From: Cladorhizidae sp. MBARI D1340-BT2
Taxonomy: Eukaryota; Porifera; Demospongiae; Poecilosclerida; Cladorhizidae
Length of the DNA: 64,000 nt
Direction: 5' to 3'
NCBI GenBank assembly: GCA_028752905.1
Contig: JAQNBH010000011.1
Coordinates: forward strand, 30,440,017-30,504,016
Under the pieces are notes generated by a model that saw nothing but the letters and a program-made list of their open reading frames with translations, did no database searches and was not told the DNA's origin. The translations under genes and the position numbers were made by a program. Below, piece by piece: positions 11,601-26,406 of the stretch (the first letter of the stretch is position 1; the number at the start of each line of letters is the position of its first letter).

Positions 11601-14409
11601 TACGGCAAAATAACAAGATTTTTGGGGGGGAAATGAGAAACATATAGACCAAATTAGGGCAAATATCAAGATAGAGAACACATAATGAAACCTATCATTC
11701 GAATCATATCAAGTCCATTACAGTGAAATGTGCAGAATATTATGGATGTTTGATATCAACAGAGAGCACAGGGAGAGACCTATCTTAATAGAGCATCAAG
11801 ATAGAGAACACATAGAGAAACCTATCTTGTGATTCTATGTATGCAGAATATACGGATGTTTGGTATCAAGAGAGAGAACAGAGAGAGGCCTACCTTTAGA
11901 GCTATATATCAAGTCTATTCAGTGAAGTGTGGAGAATCTATGAAGCTAACATGTTTAGCTCAAGATAGAGAACACTGAGAGATACCTATCTTGCAAGTCC
12001 ATTACAGTGAAGTGTGCAGAATATATGGATGTTTGGTATCAAGAGAGAGCACTTAGAGAGTCCTATCTTAATAGCTATACATCAAGTCTATTCAGTGAAG
12101 TGTGGATAATCTACGAAGCTAACATGTTTAGCATCAAGTAAGAGTACAATTCATAACTGCCCTAATTAACAAGACCAAAGTCCCAGATTTTGTCAACTGA
12201 TAGAGAAGGCCCTTATCTGCAACATGTCAACAGATTATCAATAAATGTAGTGGTTTTTCACTGGCAGGCCACCGCTTTGGCAACTGGAAAACGCCAGGAA
12301 AGATCGCAAACCTTACCACTTGAAATCACCATAACTTGCTAATACTTAGAGTACTCAAAATTTTGGCACGTACAAAAGACAGATAATTAGAAGGGCTATC
12401 CGGTAATATAAAAATTATCTTTTTTGGGTAAAGTATAGCAAAGTTATGAGCTTTACGGCAAAATAACAAGATTTTTGGGGGGGAAATGAGAAACATATAG
12501 ACCAAATTAGGGCAAATATCAAGATAGAGAACACATAATGAAACCTATCATTCGAATCATATCAAGTCCATTACAGTGAAATGTGCAGAATATTATGGAT
12601 GTTTGATATCAACAGAGAGCACAGGGAGAGACCTATCTTAATAGAGCATCAAGATAGAGAACACATAGAGAAACCTATCTTGTGATTCTATGTATGCAGA
12701 ATATACGGATGTTTGGTATCAAGAGAGAGAACAGAGAGAGGCCTACCTTTAGAGCTATATATCAAGTCTATTCAGTGAAGTGTGGAGAATCTATGAAGCT
12801 AACATGTTTAGCTCAAGATAGAGAACACTGAGAGATACCTATCTTGCAAGTCCATTACAGTGAAGTGTGCAGAATATATGGATGTTTGGTATCAAGAGAG
12901 AGCACTTAGAGAGTCCTATCTTAATAGCTATACATCAAGTCTATTCAGTGAAGTGTGGATAATCTACGAAGCTAACATGTTTAGCATCAAGTAAGAGTAC
13001 AATTCATAACTGCCCTAATTAACAAGACCAAAGTCCCAGATTTTGTCAACTGATAGAGAAGGCCCTTATCTGCAACATGTCAACAGATTATCAATAAATG
13101 TAGTGGTTTTTCACTGGCAGGCCACCGCTTTGGCAACAGGAAAACGCCAGGAAAGATCGCAAACCTTACCACTTCAAATCACCATAACTTGCTAATACTT
13201 AGAGTACTCAAAATTTTGGCACGTACAAAAGACAGATAATTAGAAGGGCTATCCGGTAATATAAAAATTATCTTTTTTGGGTAAAGTATAGCAAAGTTAT
13301 GAGCTTTACGGCAAAATAACAAGATTTTGGGGGGGGAAATGAGAAACATATAGACCAAATTAGGGCAAATATCAAGATAGAGAACACATAATGAAACCTA
13401 TCATTCGAATCATATCAAGTCCATTACAGTGAAATGTGCAGAATATTATGGATGTTTGATATCAACAGAGAGCACAGGGAGAGACCTATCTTAATAGAGC
13501 ATCAAGATAGAGAACACATAGAGAAACCTATCTTGTGATTCTATGTATGCAGAATATACGGATGTTTGGTATCAAGAGAGAGAACAGAGAGAGGCCTACC
13601 TTTAGAGCTATATATCAAGTCTATTCAGTGAAGTGTGGAGAATCTACGAAGCTAACATGTTTAGCTCAAGATAGAGAACACTGAGAGATACCTATCTTGC
13701 AAGTCCATTACAGTGAAGTGTGCAGAATATATGGATGTTTGGTATCAAGAGAGAGCACTTAGAGAGTCCTATCTTAATAGCTATACATCAAGTCTATTCA
13801 GTGAAGTGTGGATAATCTACGAAGCTAACATGTTTAGCATCAAGTAAGAGTACAATTCATAACTGCCCTAATTAACAAGACCAAAGTCCCAGATTTTGTC
13901 AACTGATAGAGAAGGCCCTTATCTGCAACATGTCAACAGATTATCAATAAATGTAGTGGTTTTTCACTGGCAGGCCACCGCTTTGGCAACTGGAAAACGC
14001 CAGGAAAGATCGCAAACCTTACCACTTCAAATCACCATAACTTGCTAATACTTAGAGTACTCAAAATTTTGGCACGTACAAAAGACAGATAATTAGAAGG
14101 GCTATCCGGTGATATAAAAATTATCTTTTTTGTGTAAAGTGTAGAAAAGTTATGAGCTTTACGGCAAAATAACAAGATTTTTTGGGGAAAAATGAGAAAC
14201 ATATAGACCAAATTAGAGCAAATATCAAGATAGAGAACACATAATGAAACCTATCATTCGAATCATATCAAGTCCATTACAGTGTAGTGTGCAGAATATT
14301 ATGGATGTTTGATATCAACAGAGAGCACAGGTAAAGACCTATCTTAATAGCTATATATCAAGTTTATACAGTGAAGTGTGGAGAATCTATGAAGCTAACC
14401 TGTATAGCA

Positions 14410-14520
14410 TCAAGATAGAGAACACATGGAGAAACCTATCTTGTGATTCTATGTATGCAGAATATTATGGATGTTTGATATCAACAGAGAGCACAGGGAG
14501 AGACCTATCTTAATAGAGCA
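14410..14520 (+). repeat. Recombinant b/a sub-repeat insert (111 bp)
   Basis: The unit starting at 13840 is 1,019 bp, that is 908 plus 111. The extra piece begins as sub-repeat b, switches to sub-repeat a after the shared TGCAGAATAT, and ends with the S-type 55-bp deletion (TAATAGAGCA). It is the expected product of misaligned exchange between b and a. I saw no second copy. Confidence 0.85.
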
Positions 14521-14858
14521 TCAAGATAGAGAACACATAGAGAAACCTATCTTGTGATTCTATGTATGCAGAATATACGGATGTTTGGTATCAAGAGAGA
14601 GAACAGAGAGAGGCCTACCTTTAGAGCTATATATCAAGTCTATTCAGTGAAGTGTGGAGAATCTATGAAGCTAACATGTTTAGCTCAAGATAGAGAACAC
14701 TGAGAGATACCTATCTTGCAAGTCCATTACAGTGAAGTGTGCAGAATATATGGATGTTTGGTATCAAGAGAGAGCACTTAGAGAGTCCTATCTTAATAGC
14801 TATACATCAAGTCTATTCAGTGAAGTGTGGATAATCTACGAAGCTAACATGTTTAGCA

Positions 14859-17800
14859 TCAAGTAAGAGTACAATTCATAACTGCCCTAATTAACAAGAC
14901 CAAAGTCCCAGATTTTGTCAACTGATAGAGAAGGCCCTTATCTGCAACATGTCAACAGATTATCAATAAATGTAGTGGTTTTTCACTGGCAGGCCACCGC
15001 TTTGGCAACTGGAAAACGCCAGGAAAGATCGCAAACCTTACCACTTGAAATCACCATAACTTGCTAATACTTAGAGTACTCAAAATTTTGGCACGTACAA
15101 AAGACAGATAATTAGAAGGGCTATCCGGTAATATAAAAATTATCTTTTTTGGGTAAAGTATAGCAAAGTTATGAGCTTTACGGCAAAATAACAAGATTTT
15201 TGGGGGGGAAATGAGAAACATATAGACCAAATTAGGGCAAATATCAAGATAGAGAACACATAATGAAACCTATCATTCGAATCATATCAAGTCCATTACA
15301 GTGAAATGTGCAGAATATTATGGATGTTTGATATCAACAGAGAGCACAGGGAGAGACCTATCTTAATAGAGCATCAAGATAGAGAACACATAGAGAAACC
15401 TATCTTGTGATTCTATGTATGCAGAATATACGGATGTTTGGTATCAAGAGAGAGAACAGAGAGAGGCCTACCTTTAGAGCTATATATCAAGTCTATTCAG
15501 TGAAGTGTGGAGAATCTATGAAGCTAACATGTTTAGCTCAAGATAGAGAACACTGAGAGATACCTATCTTGCAAGTCCATTACAGTGAAGTGTGCAGAAT
15601 ATATGGATGTTTGGTATCAAGAGAGAGCACTTAGAGAGTCCTATCTTAATAGCTATACATCAAGTCTATTCAGTGAAGTGTGGATAATCTACGAAGCTAA
15701 CATGTTTAGCATCAAGTAAGAGTACAATTCATAACTGCCCTAATTAACAAGACCAAAGTCCCAGATTTTGTCAACTGATAGAGAAGGCCCTTATCTGCAA
15801 CATGTCAACAGATTATCAATAAATGTAGTGGTTTTTCACTGGCAGGCCACCGCTTTGGCAACTGGAAAACGCCAGGAAAGATCGCAAACCTTACCACTTG
15901 AAATCACCATAACTTGCTAATACTTAGAGTACTCAAAATTTTGGCACGTACAAAAGACAGATAATTAGAAGGGCTATCCGGTAATATAAAAATTATCTTT
16001 TTTGGGTAAAGTATAGCAAAGTTATGAGCTTTACGGCAAAATAACAAGATTTTTGGGGGGGAAATGAGAAACATATAGACCAAATTAGGGCAAATATCAA
16101 GATAGAGAACACATAATGAAACCTATCATTCGAATCATATCAAGTCCATTACAGTGAAATGTGCAGAATATTATGGATGTTTGATATCAACAGAGAGCAC
16201 AGGGAGAGACCTATCTTAATAGAGCATCAAGATAGAGAACACATAGAGAAACCTATCTTGTGATTCTATGTATGCAGAATATACGGATGTTTGGTATCAA
16301 GAGAGAGAACAGAGAGAGGCCTACCTTTAGAGCTATATATCAAGTCTATTCAGTGAAGTGTGGAGAATCTATGAAGCTAACATGTTTAGCTCAAGATAGA
16401 GAACACTGAGAGATACCTATCTTGCAAGTCCATTACAGTGAAGTGTGCAGAATATATGGATGTTTGGTATCAAGAGAGAGCACTTAGAGAGTCCTATCTT
16501 AATAGCTATACATCAAGTCTATTCAGTGAAGTGTGGATAATCTACGAAGCTAACATGTTTAGCATCAAGTAAGAGTACAATTCATAACTGCCCTAATTAA
16601 CAAGACCAAAGTCCCAGATTTTGTCAACTGATAGAGAAGGCCCTTATCTGCAACATGTCAACAGATTATCAATAAATGTAGTGGTTTTTCACTGGCAGGC
16701 CACCGCTTTGGCAACTGGAAAACGCCAGGAAAGATCGCAAACCTTACCACTTGAAATCACCATAATTTGCTAATACTTAGAGTACTCAAAATTTTGGCAC
16801 GTACAAAAGACAGATAATTAGAAGGGCTATCCGGTGATATAAAAATTAACTTTTTTGGGTAAAGTGTAGAAAAGTTATGAGCTTTACGGCAAAATAACAA
16901 GATTTTTGGGGGGAAAATGAGAAACATAATTATAGACCAAATTAGGGCAAATATCAAGATAGAGAACACATAATGAAACCTATCATTCGAATCATATCAA
17001 GTCCATTACAGTGAAATGTGCAGAATATAATGGATGTTTGATATCAACAGAGAGCACAGGGAGAGACCTATCTTAATAGCTATATATCAAGTTTATACAG
17101 TGAAGTGTGGAGAATCTATGAAGCTAACCTGTTTAGCATCAAGATAGAGAACACATGGAGAAACCTATCTTGTGATTCGATGTATGCAGAATATACGGAT
17201 GTTTGGTATCAAGAGAGAGAACAGAGAGAGGCCTACCTTTAGAGCTATATATCAAGTCTATTCAGTGAAGTGTGGAGAATCTATGAAGCTAACATGTTTA
17301 GCTCAAGATAGAGAACACTGAGAGATACCTATCTTGCAAGTCCATTACAGTGAAGTGTGCAGAATATATGGATGTTTGGTATCAAGAGAGAGCACTTAGA
17401 GAGTCCTATCTTAATAGCTATACATCAAGTCTATTCAGTGAAGTGTGGATAATCTACGAAGCTAACATGTTTAGCATCAAGTAAGAGTACAATTCATAAC
17501 TGCCCTAATTAACAAGACCAAAGTCCCAGATTTTGTCAACTGATAGAGAAGGCCCTTATCTGCAACATGTCAACAGATTATCAATAAATGTAGTGGTTTT
17601 TCACTGGCAGGCCACCGCTTTGGCAACTGGAAAACGCCAGGAAAGATCGCAAACCTTACCACTTCAAATCACCATAACTTGCTAATACTTAGAGTACTCA
17701 AAATTTTGGCACATACAAAAGACAGATAATTAGAAGGGCTATCCGGTAATATAAAAATTATCTTTTTGGGGTAAAGTATAGCAAAGTTATGAGCTTTACG

Positions 17801-20800
17801 GCAAAATAACAAGATTTTGGGGGGGGAAATGAGATCCATATAGACCAAATTAGGGCAAATATCAAGATAGAGAACACATAATGAAACCTATCATTCGAAT
17901 CATATCAAGTCCATTACAGTGAAATGTGCAGAATATTATGGATGTTTGATATCAACAGAGAGCACAGGGAGAGACCTATCTTAATAGAGCATCAAGATAG
18001 AGAACACATAGAGAAACCTATCTTGTGATTCTATGTATGCAGAATATACGGATGTTTGGTATCAAGAGAGAGAACAGAGAGAGGCCTACCTTTAGAGCTA
18101 TATATCAAGTCTATTCAGTGAAGTGTGGAGAATCTATGAAGCTAACATGTTTAGCTCAAGATAGAGAACACTGAGAGATACCTATCTTGCAAGTCCATTA
18201 CAGTGAAGTGTGCAGAATATATGGATGTTTGGTATCAAGAGAGAGCACTTAGAGAGTCCTATCTTAATAGCTATACATCAAGTCTATTCAGTGAAGTGTG
18301 GATAATCTACGAAGCTAACATGTTTAGCATCAAGTAAGAGTACAATTCATAACTGCCCTAATTAACAAGACCAAAGTCCCAGATTTTGTCAACTGATAGA
18401 GAAGGCCCTTATCTGCAACATGTCAACAGATTATCAATAAATGTAGTGGTTTTTCACTGGCAGGCCACCGCTTTGGCAACTGGAAAACGCCAGGAAAGAT
18501 CGCAAACCTTACCACTTGAAATCACCATAACTTGCTAATACTTAGAGTACTCAAAATTTTGGCACGTACAAAAGACAGATAATTAGAAGGGCTATCCGGT
18601 AATATAAAAATTATCTTTTTTGGGTAAAGTATAGCAAAGTTATGAGCTTTACGGCAAAATAACAAGATTTTTGGGGGGGAAATGAGAAACATATAGACCA
18701 AATTAGGGCAAATATCAAGATAGAGAACACATAATGAAACCTATCATTCGAATCATATCAAGTCCATTACAGTGAAATGTGCAGAATATTATGGATGTTT
18801 GATATCAACAGAGAGCACAGGGAGAGACCTATCTTAATAGAGCATCAAGATAGAGAACACATAGAGAAACCTATCTTGTGATTCTATGTATGCAGAATAT
18901 ACGGATGTTTGGTATCAAGAGAGAGAACAGAGAGAGGCCTACCTTTAGAGCTATATATCAAGTCTATTCAGTGAAGTGTGGAGAATCTATGAAGCTAACA
19001 TGTTTAGCTCAAGATAGAGAACACTGAGAGATACCTATCTTGCAAGTCCATTACAGTGAAGTGTGCAGAATATATGGATGTTTGGTATCAAGAGAGAGCA
19101 CTTAGAGAGTCCTATCTTAATAGCTATACATCAAGTCTATTCAGTGAAGTGTGGATAATCTACGAAGCTAACATGTTTAGCATCAAGTAAGAGTACAATT
19201 CATAACTGCCCTAATTAACAAGACCAAAGTCCCAGATTTTGTCAACTGATAGAGAAGGCCCTTATCTGCAACATGTCAACAGATTATCAATAAATGTAGT
19301 GGTTTTTCACTGGCAGGCCACCGCTTTGGCAACTGGAAAACGCCAGGAAAGATCGCAAACCTTACCACTTGAAATCACCATAATTTGCTAATACTTAGAG
19401 TACTCAAAATTTTGGCACGTACAAAAGACAGATAATTAGAAGGGCTATCCGGTGATATAAAAATTAACTTTTTTGGGTAAAGTGTAGAAAAGTTATGAGC
19501 TTTACGGCAAAATAACAAGATTTTTGGGGGGAAAATGAGAAACATAATTATAGACCAAATTAGGGCAAATATCAAGATAGAGAACACATAATGAAACCTA
19601 TCATTCGAATCATATCAAGTCCATTACAGTGAAATGTGCAGAATATTATGGATGTTTGATATCAACAGAGAGCACAGGGAGAGACCTATCTTAATAGCTA
19701 TATATCAAGTTTATACAGTGAAGTGTGGAGAATCTATGAAGCTAACCTGTTTAGCATCAAGATAGAGAACACATGGAGAAACCTATCTTGTGATTCGATG
19801 TATGCAGAATATACGGATGTTTGGTATCAAGAGAGAGAACAGAGAGAGGCCTACCTTTAGAGCTATATATCAAGTCTATTCAGTGAAGTGTGGAGAATCT
19901 ATGAAGCTAACATGTTTAGCTCAAGATAGAGAACACTGAGAGATACCTATCTTGCAAGTCCATTACAGTGAAGTGTGCAGAATATATGGATGTTTGGTAT
20001 CAAGAGAGAGCACTTAGAGAGTCCTATCTTAATAGCTATACATCAAGTCTATTCAGTGAAGTGTGGATAATCTACGAAGCTAACATGTTTAGCATCAAGT
20101 AAGAGTACAATTCATAACTGCCCTAATTAACAAGACCAAAGTCCCAGATTTTGTCAACTGATAGAGAAGGCCCTTATCTGCAACATGTCAACAGATTATC
20201 AATAAATGTAGTGGTTTTTCACTGGCAGGCCACCGCTTTGGCAACTGGAAAACGCCAGGAAAGATCGCAAACCTTACCACTTCAAATCACCATAACTTGC
20301 TAATACTTAGAGTACTCAAAATTTTGGCACATACAAAAGACAGATAATTAGAAGGGCTATCCGGTAATATAAAAATTATCTTTTTGGGGTAAAGTATAGC
20401 AAAGTTATGAGCTTTACGGCAAAATAACAAGATTTTGGGGGGGGAAATGAGATCCATATAGACCAAATTAGGGCAAATATCAAGATAGAGAACACATAAT
20501 GAAACCTATCATTCGAATCATATCAAGTCCATTACAGTGAAATGTGCAGAATATTATGGATGTTTGATATCAACAGAGAGCACAGGGAGAGACCTATCTT
20601 AATAGAGCATCAAGATAGAGAACACATAGAGAAACCTATCTTGTGATTCTATGTATGCAGAATATACGGATGTTTGGTATCAAGAGAGAGAACAGAGAGA
20701 GGCCTACCTTTAGAGCTATATATCAAGTCTATTCAGTGAAGTGTGGAGAATCTATGAAGCTAACATGTTTAGCTCAAGATAGAGAACACTGAGAGATACC

Positions 20801-20947
20801 TATCTTGCAAGTCCATTACAGTGAAGTGTGCAGAATATATGGATGTTTGGTATCAAGAGAGAGCACTTAGAGAGTCCTATCTTAATAGCTATACATCAAG
20901 TCTATTCAGTGAAGTGTGGATAATCTACGAAGCTAACATGTTTAGCA
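14859..20947 (+). repeat. Satellite domain 2: S-S-M+ trimers (2,618 bp)
   Basis: Cores at 14859, 15712, 16565, 17477, 18330, 19183 and 20095, with spacings 853, 853, 912, 853, 853, 912 and 853. Diagnostic changes recur 2,618 bp apart: ATAATTTGC near 16763 and 19381, and GAGATCCATA near 17832 and 20450. This shows a real higher-order period rather than coincidental lengths. The 912-bp units carry a 4-bp insertion (CATAATTATAG versus CATATAG). No gene is visible. Confidence 0.92.
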
Positions 20948-23900
20948 TCAAGTAAGAGTACAATTCATAACTGCCCTAATTAACAAGACCAAAGTCCCAG
21001 ATTTTGTCAACTGATAGAGAAGGCCCTTATCTGCACCATGTCAACAGATTATCAATAAATGTAGTGGTTTTTCACTGGCAGGCCACCGCTTTGGCAACTG
21101 GAAAACGCCAGGAAAGATCGCAAACCTTACCACTTGAAATCACCATAACTTGCTAATACTTAAGAGTACTCAAAATTTTGGCACGTACAAAAGACAGATA
21201 ATTAGAAGGGCTATCCGGTGATATAAAAATTATCTTTTTTGGGTAAAGTGTAGAAACGTTATGAGCTTTACGGCAAAATAACAAGATTTTTTGGGGGAAA
21301 ATGAGAAACATAATTATAGACCAAATTAGGGCAAATATCAAGATAGAGAACACATAATGAAACCTATCATTCGAATCATATCAAGTCCATTACAGTGAAA
21401 TGTGCAGAATATTATGGATGTTTGATATCAACAGAGAGCACAGGGAGAGACCTATCTTAATAGCTATATATCAAGTTTATACAGTAAAGTGTGGAGAATC
21501 TATGAAGCTAACCTGTTTAGCATCAAGATAGAGAACACATGGAGAAACCTATCTTGTGATTCGATGTATGCAGAATATACGGATGTTTGGTATCAAGAGA
21601 GAGAACAGAGAGAGGCCTACCTTTAGAGCTATATATCAAGTCTATTCAGTGAAGTGTGGAGAATCTATGAAGCTAACATGTTTAGCTCAAGATAGAGAAC
21701 ACTGAGAGATACCTATCTTGCAAGTCCATTACAGTGAAGTGTGCAGAATATATGGATGTTTGGTATCAAGAGAGAGCACTTAGAGAGTCCTATCTTAATA
21801 GCTATACATCAAGTCTATTCAGTGAAGTGTGGATAATCTACGAAGCTAACATGTTTAGCATCAAGTAAGAGTACAATTCATAACTGCCCTAATTAACAAG
21901 ACCAAAGTCCCAGATTTTGTCAACTGATAGAGAAGGCCCTTATCTGCAACATGTCAACAGATTATCAATAAATGTAGTGGTTTTTCACTGGCAGGCCACC
22001 GCTTTGGCAACTGGAAAACGCCAGGAAAGATCGCAAACCTTACCACTACAAATCACCATAACTTGCTAATACTTAGAGTACTCAAAATTTTGGCACGTAC
22101 AAAAGACAGATAATTAGAAGGGCTATCCGGTGATATAAAAATTATCTTTTTTGGGTAAAGTGTAGAAAAGTTATGAGCTTTACGGCAAAATAACAAGATT
22201 TTTGGGGGGGAAATGAGAAACATATAGACCAAATTAGGGCAAATATCAAGATAGAGAACACATAATGAAACCTATCATTCGAATCATATCAAGTCCATTA
22301 CAGTGAAATGTGCAGAATATTATGGATGTTTGATATCAACAGAGAGCACAGGGAGAGACCTATCTTAATAGCTATATATCAAGTTTATACAGTGAAGTGT
22401 GGAGAATCTATGAAGCTAACCTGTTTAGCATCAAGATAGAGAACACATAGAGAAACCTATCTTGTGATTCTATGTATGCAGAATATACGGATGTTTGGTA
22501 TCAAGAGAGAGAACAGAGAGAGGCCTACCTTTAGAGCTATATATCAAGTCTATTCAGTGAAGTGTGGAGAATCTATGAAGCTAACATGTTTAGCTCAAGA
22601 TAGAGAACACTGAGAGATACCTATCTTGCAAGTCCATTACAGTGAAGTGTGCAGAATATATGGATGTTTGGTATCAAGAGAGAGCACTTAGAGAGTCCTA
22701 TCTTAATAGCTATACATCAAGTCTATTCAGTGAAGTGTGGATAATCTACGAAGCTAACATGTTTAGCATCAAGTAAGAGTACAATTCATAACTGCCCTAA
22801 TTAACAAGACCAAAGTCCCAGATTTTGTCAACTGATAGAGAAGGCCCTTATCTGCACCATGTCAACAGATTATCAATAAATGTAGTGGTTTTTCACTGGC
22901 AGGCCACCGCTTTGGCAACTGGAAAACGCCAGGAAAGATCGCAAACCTTACCACTTGAAATCACCATAACTTGCTAATACTTAGAGTACTCAAAATTTTG
23001 GCACGTACAAAAGACAGATAATTAGAAGGGCTATCCGGTGATATAAAAATTATCTTTTTTGGGTAAAGTGTAGAAAAGTTATGAGCTTTACGGCAAAATA
23101 ACAAGATTTTTGGGGGGAAAATGAGAAACATAATTATAGACCAAATTAGGGCAAATATCAAGATAGAGAACACATAATGAAACCTATCATTCGAATCATA
23201 TCAAGTCCATTACAGTGAAATGTGCAGAATATTATGGATGTTTGATATCAACAGAGAGCACAGGGAGAGACCTATCTTAATAGCTATATATCAAGTTTAT
23301 ACAGTGAAGTGTGGAGAATCTATGAAGCTAACCTGTTTAGCATCAAGATAGAGAACACATGGAGAAACCTATCTTGTGATTCGATGTATGCAGAATATAC
23401 GGATGTTTGCTATCAAGAGAGAGAACAGAGAGAGGCCTACCTTTAGAGCTATATATCAAGTCTATTCAGTGAAGTGTGGAGAATCTATGAAGCTAACATG
23501 TTTAGCTCAAGATAGAGAACACTGAGAGATACCTATCTTGCAAGTCCATTACAGTGAAGTGTGCAGAATATATGGATGTTTGGTATCAAGAGAGAGCACT
23601 TAGAGAGTCCTATCTTAATAGCTATACATCAAGTCTATTCAGTGAAGTGTGGATAATCTACGAAGCTAACATGTTTAGCATCAAGTAAGAGTACAATTCA
23701 TAACTGCCCTAATTAACAAGACCAAAGTCCCAGATTTTGTCAACTGATAGAGAAGGCCCTTATCTGCAACATGTCAACAGATTATCAATAAATGTAGTGG
23801 TTTTTCACTGGCAGGCCACCGCTTTGGCAACTGGAAAACGCCAGGAAAGATCGCAAACCTTACCACTTCAAATCACCATAACTTGCTAATACTTAGAGTA

Positions 23901-25498
23901 CTCAAAATTTTGGCACGTACAAAAGACAGATAATTAGAAGGGCTATCCGGTGATATAAAAATTATCTTTTTTGGGTAAAGTGTAGAAAAGTTATGAGCTT
24001 TACGGCAAAATAACAAGATTTTTGGGGGGAAAATGAGAAACATATAGACCAAATTAGGGCAAATATCAAGATAGAGAACACATAATGAAACCTATCATTC
24101 GAATCATATCAAGTCCATTACAGTGAAGCGTGCAGAATATTATGGATGTTTGATATCAACAGAGAGCACAGGGAGAGACCTATCTTAATAGCTATATATC
24201 AAGTTTATACAGTGAAGTGTGGAGAATCTATGAAGCTAACCTGTTTAGCATCAAGATAGAGAACACATAGAGAAACCTATCTTGTGATTCTATGTATGCA
24301 GAATATACGGATGTTTGGTATCAAGAGAGAGAACAGAGAGAGGCCTACCTTTAGAGCTATATATCAAGTCTATTCAGTGAAGTGTGGAGAATCTATGAAG
24401 CTAACATGTTTAGCTCAAGATAGAGAACACTGAGAGATACCTATCTTGCAAGTCCATTACAGTGAAGTGTGCAGAATATATGGATGTTTGGTATCAAGAG
24501 AGAGCACTTAGAGAGTCCTATCTTAATAGCTATACATCAAGTCTATTCAGTGAAGTGTGGATAATCTACGAAGCTAACATGTTTAGCATCAAGTAAGAGT
24601 ACAATTCATAACTGCCCTAATTAACAAGACCAAAGTCCCAGATTTTGTCAACTGATAGAGAAGGCCCTTATCTGCACCATGTCAACAGATTATCAATAAA
24701 TGTAGTGGTTTTTCACTGGCAGGCCACCGCTTTGGCAACTGGAAAACGCCAGGAAAGATCGCAAACCTTACCACTTGAAATCACCATAACTTGCTAATAC
24801 TTAGAGTACTCAAAATTTTGGCACGTACAAAAGACAGATAATTAGAAGGGCTATCCGGTGATATAAAAATTATCTTTTTTGGGTAAAGTGTAGAAAAGTT
24901 ATGAGCTTTACGGCAAAATAACAAGATTTTTGGGGGGAAAATGAGAAACATAATTATAGACCAAATTAGGGCAAATATCAAGATAGAGAACACATAATGA
25001 AACCTATCATTCGAATCATATCAAGTCCATTACAGTGAAATGTGCAGAATAATGGATGTTTGATATCAACAGAGAGCACAGGGAGAGACCTATCTTAATA
25101 GCTATATATCAAGTTTATACAGTGAAGTGTGGAGAATCTATGAAGCTAACCTGTTTAGCATCAAGATAGAGAACACATGGAGAAACCTATCTTGTGATTC
25201 GATGTATGCAGAATATACGGATGTTTGGTATCAAGAGAGAGAACAGAGAGAGGCCTACCTTTAGAGCTATATATCAAGTCTATTCAGTGAAGTGTGGAGA
25301 ATCTATGAAGCTAACATGTTTAGCTCAAGATAGAGAACACTGAGAGATACCTATCTTGCAAGTCCATTACAGTGAAGTGTGCAGAATATATGGATGTTTG
25401 GTATCAAGAGAGAGCACTTAGAGAGTCCTATCTTAATAGCTATACATCAAGTCTATTCAGTGAAGTGTGGATAATCTACGAAGCTAACATGTTTAGCA
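20948..25498 (+). repeat. Satellite domain 3: M+/M dimers (about 1,820 bp)
   Basis: Cores at 20948, 21861, 22769, 23681 and 24589, with spacings 913, 908, 912, 908 and 910. M+ units (4-bp insertion, CTTGAAATC, GCACCATG) alternate with M units (CATATAG, mostly GAAGCGTGC). The 910-bp unit lost two bases at GAATAATGG. No S units occur here. No gene is visible. Confidence 0.9.
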
Positions 25499-26406
25499 TC
25501 AAGTAAGAGTACAATTCATAACTGCCCTAATTAACAAGACCAAAGTCCCAGATTTTGTCAACTGATAGACAAGGCCCTTATCTGCACCATGTCAACAGAT
25601 TATCAATAAATGTAGTGGTTTTTCACTGGCAGGCCACCGCTTTGGCAACTGGAAAACGCCAGGAAAGATCGCAAACCTTACCACTTGAAATCACCATAAC
25701 GTGCTAATACTTAGAGTACTCAAAATTTTGGCACGTATAAAAGACAGATAATTAGAAGGGCTATCCGATGATATAAAAATTATCTTTTTTGGATAAAGTG
25801 TAGAAAAGTTATGAGCTTTACGGCAAAATAACAAGATTTTTGGGGGGGAAATGAGAAACATATAGACCAAATTAGGGCAAATATCAAGATAGAGAACACA
25901 TAATGAAACCTATCATTCGAATCATATCAAGTCCATTACAGTGAAGCGTGCAGAATATTATGGATTTTTGATATCAACAGAGAGCACAGGGAGAGACCTA
26001 TCTTAATAGCTATATATCAAGTTTATACAGTGAAGTGTGGAGAATCTATGAAGCTAACCTGTTTAGCATCAAGATAGAGAACACATGGAGAAACCTATCT
26101 TGTGATTCGATGTATGCAGAATATACGGATGTTTGGTATCAAGAGAGAGAACAGAGAGAGGCCTACCTTTAGAGCTATATATCAAGTCTATTCAGTGAAG
26201 TGTGGAGAATCTATGAAGCTAACATGTTTAGCTCAAGATAGAGAACACTGAGAGATACCTATCTTGCAAGTCCATTACAGTGAAGTGTGCAGAATATATG
26301 GATGTTTGGTATCAAGAGAGAGCACTTAGAGAGTCCTATCTTAATAGCTATACATCAAGTCTATTCAGTGAAGTGTGGATAATCTACGAAGCTAACATGT
26401 TTAGCA

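Larger units (their letters stand above)
5649..14858 (+). repeat. Satellite domain 1: mostly alternating S and M units
   Basis: The rest of unit 3, then cores at 5998, 6906, 7759, 8612, 9520, 10373, 11281, 12134, 12987 and 13840. Spacings are 908, 853, 853, 908, 853, 908, 853, 853, 853 and 1019. The dominant pattern is an M unit with the beta core (GGTGAT, GTGTAGA) followed by an S unit with the alpha core (GGTAAT, GTATAGC), a 1,761-bp dimer. M units here have a private mark in sub-repeat a (AACCTGTATAGC rather than AACCTGTTTAGC). From about 11.3 kb S units follow one another, and the last unit carries a recombinant insert (14410-14520). No gene is visible. Confidence 0.92.
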
